In this document: in pieces, positions 57,990 to 64,000 of the stretch | How positions within the stretch are numbered: position 1 is the first letter of the stretch | Layout of the letters: each line of letters begins with the position of its first letter | Origin: Ligula intestinalis | Taxonomy: Eukaryota > Platyhelminthes > Cestoda > Diphyllobothriidea > Diphyllobothriidae | Assembly (NCBI GenBank): GCA_036362985.1 | Contig: JAYGXS010000004.1 | Span: 6,714,277 to 6,778,276 of the forward strand | Direction: 5' to 3' | DNA: 64,000 bases | Notes under the pieces: model-generated | What the model saw: the letters and a program-made list of their open reading frames with translations, nothing else | Databases searched by the model: none | What the model was told of the DNA's origin: nothing | Made by a program: the position numbers and the translations under genes

Positions 57990-60165
57990 CCGTAGGGTTT
58001 TGCATCTAGACCGCATTGGCTGCGTTGTCTACCGGTTCCAGTCTCTGCTTTTCCTGAGACATCACAGCGACTTCTGCTGCTGGTGCAGAGCTTTTATCCG
58101 GATCGTTGTTAGTGCCAACTTCGCACAAGACAGAGGTCGATTTGTCAGCGGCAATGCTGCAGAGGCTTTTCCGCAATGCTATGTTTTGCAAACTCCGAAC
58201 GTGTGCATCTCTGTTCAAAATCACCTGAGATTCTATTAAAAAGCTACCGAGGTGTTCAGCGAGTTTGCTACTAGCGCTTATAGTGGCTTCTTAATTCCTT
58301 ACACACTGGTCCCCGAGAAGAGAGCTTTGTCTCACGCCGATCATGCTGAGTGCGAAGACGTTACAGTGAAAGGTTCATGTTTCGCGGCAATGAATTCATC
58401 GCCCATGGCCCCGTTTTGGGAGCTTATCAGCGAATGCAGTCGATCATAAATCTTCTCACATAAGCGCAGCATGTAGCGTTTTTTTTCCATTTTCCCTGAG
58501 CATAATCTAACCTCGTTGACTTAAATGGCGACCTAGATGGTGCGGAAAATAAATATAGCTCTCGAAGTAGACCGCAAGTAGGAGATGCAACAGCCTTGGC
58601 TTTGCTATTCTGAAGGCTCTTCGCAATGTCATCAAGCTGAGAGTCAGTTGCTGTCACCAGAATCTCCATTTCCTGTTCAGCTAGTTTTAATTTTCAATAT
58701 CATCGCTAAGAAATATTTTACTCGACTTGAATGCCACTTGTAGCCGATCGACCAGGCCAAGAAGCCGGCAGATTGTATGTTCCTAGTCTTCAGAATTGAA
58801 GGCAGCAGTTGCAAGCGCCAGATTGTCCCTACTGGTTCACACTCGCGTATCTGCAAGTCTCAAGATGACAGAACTACAGGTGTTAAGGCTAAAATGGTTA
58901 ACCCCAAGAGCTACGATCTTCCAAGCCCGGTTCCTTAGGAGATGGTAGAAGTCTTTGGAAGGCCAGAGTAGGAGGAAGAATGTATTATATATCTAACAGC
59001 CAGAAGAAATTGCCTGTAAACTGGCATGATAAACATATTATATATTATATTATATACTATATAATCGGTCAGCGCTTCGGTGCGGCCATGCGCCATCGCG
59101 CTCGGAAAGGCTTAACTGCGCAACCGAGATTTTCCCTGCCAGAGCACGTCAGTGGTGTCTCGAGTTTAAAGGCGGTTGGCTGTAGAACCGCTACAGAACT
59201 GCGGGCATCGCTCCACGGCTTGTGGGACGGTGAATGAAGGCCAGTTACTTCGTCGGTTGTCACCACAAATGCGTCAGCAGCATCCAGCACAATGGGCTTT
59301 CTGTTTTCGTCACCGATTCCTGCGTGCTGCACTTCCACCTCCATCTGCAAGGACTCAAGTAGGCCTTTCGCAGCCACAAGTGCCCCCGCTAGGCGCACGC
59401 GACAGGCTTCGGAATTGACGGATTAGATTGAACTATATGGCCACGGCTGCGATAAAGCTCACAGCTGACACACAGCAGGAAGTCCAAGGTAGAGATTCGT
59501 CACTCTCAACTGTCCCCTTAGTCTGTCCATCTCTTGAGTATGCCCTCCTATTGAGAATCTCGGCAATTCAGTCCGTCGCGACACGTCTGTAGGCTTCTAT
59601 GCAGGCCTGCAATTATGTCATGGTGTTTTGAACTTAGTCGGAGCACTGGAGACCTTCTTTAACCAGCACCAATTCTGTGCAGGTGCCAAGAACAGAAAAC
59701 GACTTCTATCACTGGATTACACTCCGTGCCCTGTCAATTAGACCGGAGGGTTTCTGTTCAGCTCCTGACTGTGTATTCACACCCCAATCGGCAGTTCTGC
59801 CCACAAAGATCGTGTTTTGAAGCAGCAGTTAACTAACTCTGCCTAGTTCAACAAAGGATGTTTGCAGATTAGTTAGTTTCAACTTTCGTTAATCCAGTCA
59901 GATTTCGGTCAACTTTGCCTCAGCCGAAATAGTATCCTTCTGGGTCAAAAAAATCTCACATTCTGCTGGAGACTTTCATTGTCCGCCAGAGCCACTTTGT
60001 CTGCTATATTGGTCAGTTGACCACGCAGAGCTTCCAACTCAATGAGAACATCCGTCTTCTCTGATTTTCTCAGAAAACTCTCATCCACCAGGCTGTCCTC
60101 CTGACATGCCAGTTCTGTCATGCGTTTATTCATTGGTTCGGTTCAACTCCTTCTCCTGTTTGGTC
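57990..60165 (-). pseudogene. Processed pseudogene of a long, probably coiled-coil protein (unidentified)
   Basis: Protein-like sequence can be followed for about 2.1 kb on the minus strand with no intron-like gap except an AT-rich patch at 58.91-59.06 kb. Stretches in order: KQEKELNRTNE; ELACQEDSLVDESFLRKSE; LIELEALRGQLTNIADKVAL; TQKDTISAEAKLTEI; LQACIEAYRRVATD; KGLLESLQMEVEVQHAGIGD; RDNLALATAAFNSED; ICRLLGLVDRLQVAFKSSKI; ILVTATDSQLDDIAKSLQNS; RLCEKIYDRLHSLISSQNGA; LAEHLGSFLIESQVILNRDA. At least five frame changes (for example in the A run near 58490) and more than eight in-frame stops interrupt it. The heptad-rich start suggests a coiled coil, possibly a motor adaptor, but I do not recognise the family. 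Absent introns and an abrupt start at 60165 fit a 5'-truncated retrocopy; no poly-A tail was seen at the 3' side. Confidence 0.65.
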
Positions 60166-61079
60166 TGCAAAAATTTGCAGAAAACATGTTGTTATAATTT
60201 CTCAAATAATTCCTTTAATTAAATTATACGCTTTGGGATGCCCCTTTTCCAACTCATATAGATATATATATTTGGTAGAAGAAATTCTTTGGGAAACTTT
60301 AACAAACTTTAGTGTTTAATTTCGACTCTGACGCACCAGTTCGTCGTCGGATGTGTAGAAAATGTATACGGAAATGTGTGCATTTTTAAACATACCGAAA
60401 AATCGATAATGCTTCGCCAATCTCGGTCAATAGTAGGCGCTGATGGCTGACGCCTTTTCCTGCCTTTTTTGAGGTTCGTGTACATCGCCGCTTTTTATCC
60501 CTGGGAGCTCGCGGCCAGAAGCTGCGCAGAATTGGCATTCCGAGAAACTTCAGTAGAATTCAGAAATATTCTTTGAGAAGAAAACTACTTCTTTTGTGTG
60601 CGTTTTATAATCTACTAGCTCAGTTAATCATCGGACGAAGCAGACAGCTTCAGACTACCACACAAAAAATTATGCAGTAAGCTTAAGGTTAGGCCACTGG
60701 GCCTCCACTGGATTCAATAACCCCTTCATTGTCAACATTTATCAAAAGCAGGAAGATCGGCATGCAAAGTTATGTATAACTTGCCTGAATTTATTGCATC
60801 CAGGAACTGGAAGCCCTACCAGCTTTGGGCAGAGCTCAACGAGGTGTCTTTTGAGAATATTTGTCCTGTGTGTGTGTACATGGCCACACTGGACCGCTAA
60901 CTTGCATGCATTTCTACTGATTCAGATGCATTTTTTTCGGTTTTACCGCATTATACTGCATCACGACGGAAAAATGGTTATTTGCTTATGATTCCTTTTC
61001 CGCTGACACAACAGACCCTGTCCGTAGGATTTGCAAAAGAAAATGCTGTCGGTACTTGATGGATTCCGCCTTAAATATT
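60166..61079. other. Spacer with a possible PLE end
   Basis: Mostly featureless. The segment 60300-60370 (CGACTCTGACGCACCAGTTC, GTCGTCGGATG) resembles PLE terminal sequence on the minus strand, weakly. Confidence 0.35.
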
Positions 61080-61275
61080 TCAATTAACTTTAGAACCAAG
61101 CTAGAAAAGTTCTGTTCCGAACACCTTATCTCGAGCTCCTGTAAAAATATCATCCGAAAAGACGTTGCCTACAAAATAGTCTGTGTCAGTTGTGCTGCAG
61201 TCTATGTTGGCCAAGCCAGGAAACCTTTCTTCGCTCGTATAGATGAACCCCAGCTAGCAGGGTGGAAAAGAGATT
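61080..61275 (+). pseudogene. Penelope-like element GIY-YIG N-terminal fragment
   Basis: The frame reads KDVAYKIVCVSCAAVYVGQA then RKPFFARIDEPQLAGWKRD, the start of a PLE GIY-YIG domain: Y-K-I-x-C-x-x-C, the Y-V-G motif, and a decayed R-x-x-E-H (RIDEPQ). After the stop, LSQVAM continues in frame for a few residues. The domain tail and RT are not recognisable. Confidence 0.75.
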
Positions 61276-62803
61276 AGCTATCTCAGGTAGCCATGCGCGT
61301 GGCAGTTTGACCGTTGACCCCAACTATTCCCACAGTGTGGTCCATGGCCTGGTGGTTCAGGGGCAGTGACTTACGCGTGGATCAGCTTCAAAATAATAGT
61401 AGTCTTGTGTTGCAAACCTGTGCGTACACTAAATAGCTAGAGGAGAGAACTTACACACGATGAAACCTATCCATTAGCAAAGCCACTGCATCACAGGCAA
61501 CCACGTGCGATGAGCGTGACAATCGATAATTTTGTGTAGTATGCACCAGCAAAGCAACTGCATGGCAACCGTCTACTGCAACACCTGGCCGGTCAGCCCA
61601 GGTGCAACTAACCACGATGCATTCGGGAGCTGTAAATTATGCCAGTGATGAAGTGGCCCAGTAAGGGATGCTCTTCGCTTAAATAATAGCGGTAATTTTC
61701 AGACATAGCAGAGTAAAACCCTCAGAACACGATGCAACCAAGCTAAGAAAAACGTCCATCAGCCAGATTATGAATATCGCATAAAAAGACAATGGCCGAT
61801 GGAAAAAATTGTCAGGGCAACAAAAAAAGAGAAAAAAACATTATTCCGCCGCACGCTTTCCAAATATGGAAGGGGAAGGTCGTCGCGGTTGTTGATTGAT
61901 CAAGGGCCAAAATACCAGCTACTAGCTCCTGGATTGCAATCATGCCTCGCACTACAGTTAACCGCGAGCCATGATCGTGGGGGGGCTGATAATTTTGATG
62001 TGCAGTATTGGCATGGTATCCCAGAGGGTTAAGTGAGTTAAACCCAGCAACTGCGATCTTCAGACCATGATTACTTAGTGCAGGAGAGAAGTCCATAAAG
62101 TCCAGAATAGTGGGAAGAGTATATTGTGTACACAAGGTAAGGAGAATAGATGGAGGAAGTCTGACTTGGAAGGACACGACCACTCAGAAGATTTACCGGG
62201 TCCCAAGTGCGGTTTTAGTAGCAATCAGGACAGTAGACATAGAGAGAACGCGTTAATTGGCTAGGTCGGCCTGCGGTTGGTTGGATGGCGTGTTGGGTGG
62301 TCCACGTTGCGCGCGCTAGTAAGTCTGGCGACCGCACCGACCTTGAACTCCAGAGAGATTGAGGCCACGACCGGAAGGGACAGACATCGGACAGGCAACG
62401 GCCCACTAGAATGGCAACAGCATATGTGCCATGTGAAAGTACCCGCAGTGCTTTCGGGATCTGCCAGGCATATGTGTTAGTTCGACCATCGCAAGCGATG
62501 ATGTCCACCATTTGCCCGAAAGCAGGTGGTTGTGGTAAGGCAAATTGAAAGTAGTCGCGCCGCGATCTACCTCACTCTTACCCTAGCAGCTTTGACTGGT
62601 GACAAGACCAAAGTCGAGATGACCAAAGCAGGCCTTGGGTGGAAGCCGCTTTCTCCAATGCAGCCTGAAAACGCCGCCTACACTTAGCCTATTAGTGAAA
62701 GTAGACTTTGCGCTGGTACCACTGCACTGTCTACCCTCCCTCATCTATTGCATGTGTCTAGCCAGACTTTAGTAAGCCAGGATTGGTACAGCTACGTCAA
62801 AAG
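61276..62803. other. Unassigned stretch
   Basis: No gene recognised. GGCCTGGTGGTTCAGGGGCA near 61346 looks like a tRNA D-arm/A-box region with a poor B box (GTGTTGCAAACC), possibly a decayed SINE. Overlapping frames of up to 123 codons at 61799-62511 have no motif. Confidence 0.4.
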
Positions 62804-63065
62804 TGACGCTGATTAAAGTCAACATTGGGTTCATATCACCTCAATCTAGGCAACACGTGCAGAATTACTGGTGCTGGCACTGACGCTGATTAAACCAAAC
62901 CTAGGGTTCATATCCCCTTGGTCTCAACAAGGACTCTGACTGTGACTCTGGTTTTAACTATTTCGGGTAAGTACATACTTGGAGTCCTGAGCACAGCAGC
63001 GTTTGCCTTGGTTTTCGCACTCTCAACTCTATCTATCGGGCTGTGTACCTTTCCACTAGGTATGG
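62804..63065 (+). repeat. 43.8/44.2/62.9-kb repeat family, copy 3 with local duplication
   Basis: TGACGCTGATTAAA starts at 62804 and again at 62881, a 77-base tandem step. The second leads into GACTCTGGTTTTAACTATTT, TTGCCTTGGTTTTCGCACTC and AACTCTATCTATCGGGCTG, matching copy 1. A later block at about 63453-63495 matches 44017-44060. Confidence 0.6.
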
Positions 63066-64000
63066 ACTAAGATACTGCTGCTAAAGGTACGTGTCTATGC
63101 TAAAAGGGCCAATTTCTAGCAATCATACTTAATAAGGTCAAGTCAAGTTTATAAAAGGAAATATAGGCAAACGCCTCTGAACTCCCTATTGGTACATAGA
63201 ATTTAAGAAATGCATCGGCACAGCCGAACATTTCAAAGAAGTCATTGACACAATTGTGGGCATCTACTCGCTTGTTTCAAGTGATAAACTCCCATGTGGT
63301 GATGTCAGTTAACACGAGCCGGCAGTTTAACTGGGCAAGAAGAGCAGACAGGGAAAAAACTCCTAAGGCATGTCTTATTATTCAAAATGGAATGTCATTT
63401 GTGGTTTTTAGGATAAAAACTGTTGCTTTAGGAGATAGTATTCTATAAGTACTGCCTGTGTGTGCTTTTCAAGGAGTCGCACCCATTATGCACTCCCAAT
63501 CTGTGTGAGGTAACAGTGATTAGCATTTGAATAGGAAAAGCACAATTCAGCCTTGCCCTCATGTCGAGCAATTTGTTGTCAGTGGATTACATTTAGGCCT
63601 ACTTCAGTACGACAACATTTGTAGCTTAGATTGGAACTTTAGTAAGCTGAAGCTTTAAATAGACGTGTATTTAGTAATAACTGAAAATCCACCATGCGTT
63701 TTGGTCAGACCAAAGAGGTATTTCCTAAGCAAATGCAAATAAGAGACTGGACTGCGTAAACTAAGAGGTACATTTGTGTCTAAAGTGAGTAAAAAAGTAA
63801 CAGCCAGCTGAATTTTAAGGTAAGCTAGATTTGAATTATGTGTAGGTAACAAAGCAAACTTACTGTTGTGGTTAGGATAAGTAGGCTATAATGAAAGAAT
63901 TAAAAATAACAAGCTTACGCTGGTCCTATGCCTCATCTGATTTGTAGGACAACCGACGAGAGTTCACGTCCGCGAAGCAGGTAGGACTGGCAGGCATGTA
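63066..64000. other. Unassigned end of window
   Basis: Apart from the block at 63453-63495 shared with 44.0 kb, nothing was recognised. Any feature running off the end could not be judged. Confidence 0.4.

Noticed and set aside
57990..60165. Functional multi-exon gene with exons at 59.96-60.16, 58.43-58.67 and 58.01-58.22 kb
   Set aside because: Plausible splice signals exist, but protein-like sequence continues straight through the supposed introns with stops and frameshifts, which fits a processed pseudogene better.

Overview
The window reads as a gene-poor, AT-rich stretch of an animal nuclear genome made mostly of old transposable elements. I infer a flatworm (tapeworm or fluke). The grounds are about a dozen decayed Penelope-like elements (PLEs) with GIY-YIG ends, jockey/CR1-type non-LTR fragments, tRNA-derived SINE-like units and an interstitial (CCCTAA/CCCTTA)n tract. 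The PLE and motif calls are read from translations. The species assignment is inference and could not be tested here. I found no intact protein-coding gene, no rRNA and no convincing functional tRNA.

Layout. 1-8.8 kb is AT-rich with nothing recognisable. 8.8-10.3 kb holds two PLE fragments facing away from each other. 11.0-11.9 kb is a 0.95-kb palindromic (fold-back) element whose two arms carry the same short reading frame. 13.8-14.7 kb is a PLE tail followed by the first of five copies of a MITE-like DNA transposon. 14.7-25 kb is mostly empty, with two short PLE GIY-YIG remnants. 25-26.3 kb is the most complete PLE (RT motifs, GIY-YIG, 3' end). 26.3-30.2 kb has three copies of a roughly 0.4-kb repeat, a MITE and a non-LTR RT remnant. 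30.6-31.3 kb is a minus-strand PLE, 32.2-32.4 kb the telomere-like array and 32.9 kb a SINE. 34.8-36.7 kb is a second fold-back element, broken by a nested MITE and a nested 0.35-kb hairpin. 38.1-38.7 kb is another MITE. 40-45 kb mixes PLE ends, a rearranged SINE and two unknown direct-repeat families.

46.0-47.9 kb is a long non-LTR retrotransposon remnant split by a SINE-like insertion with a 16-bp target duplication. 48.8-53.5 kb is a diverged tandem pair of a roughly 1.25-kb unit: copy I was invaded by a PLE and copy II by a MITE, so each copy supplies the empty site of the other. 53.5-55.2 kb contains an endonuclease remnant, a PLE 3' fragment abutting an (AAG)n tract, and a GGA/GGT microsatellite. 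57.99-60.17 kb (minus strand) is an apparently intronless, frameshifted and stop-riddled copy of a long, probably coiled-coil protein, best read as a processed pseudogene. The last 3 kb has one more PLE fragment and a further repeat family.

No genes cooperate in a pathway here. The interest lies in the nested history of the elements: paralogous copies inside the window act as internal empty sites and define element ends, and the fold-back elements carry an unexplained conserved peptide frame.
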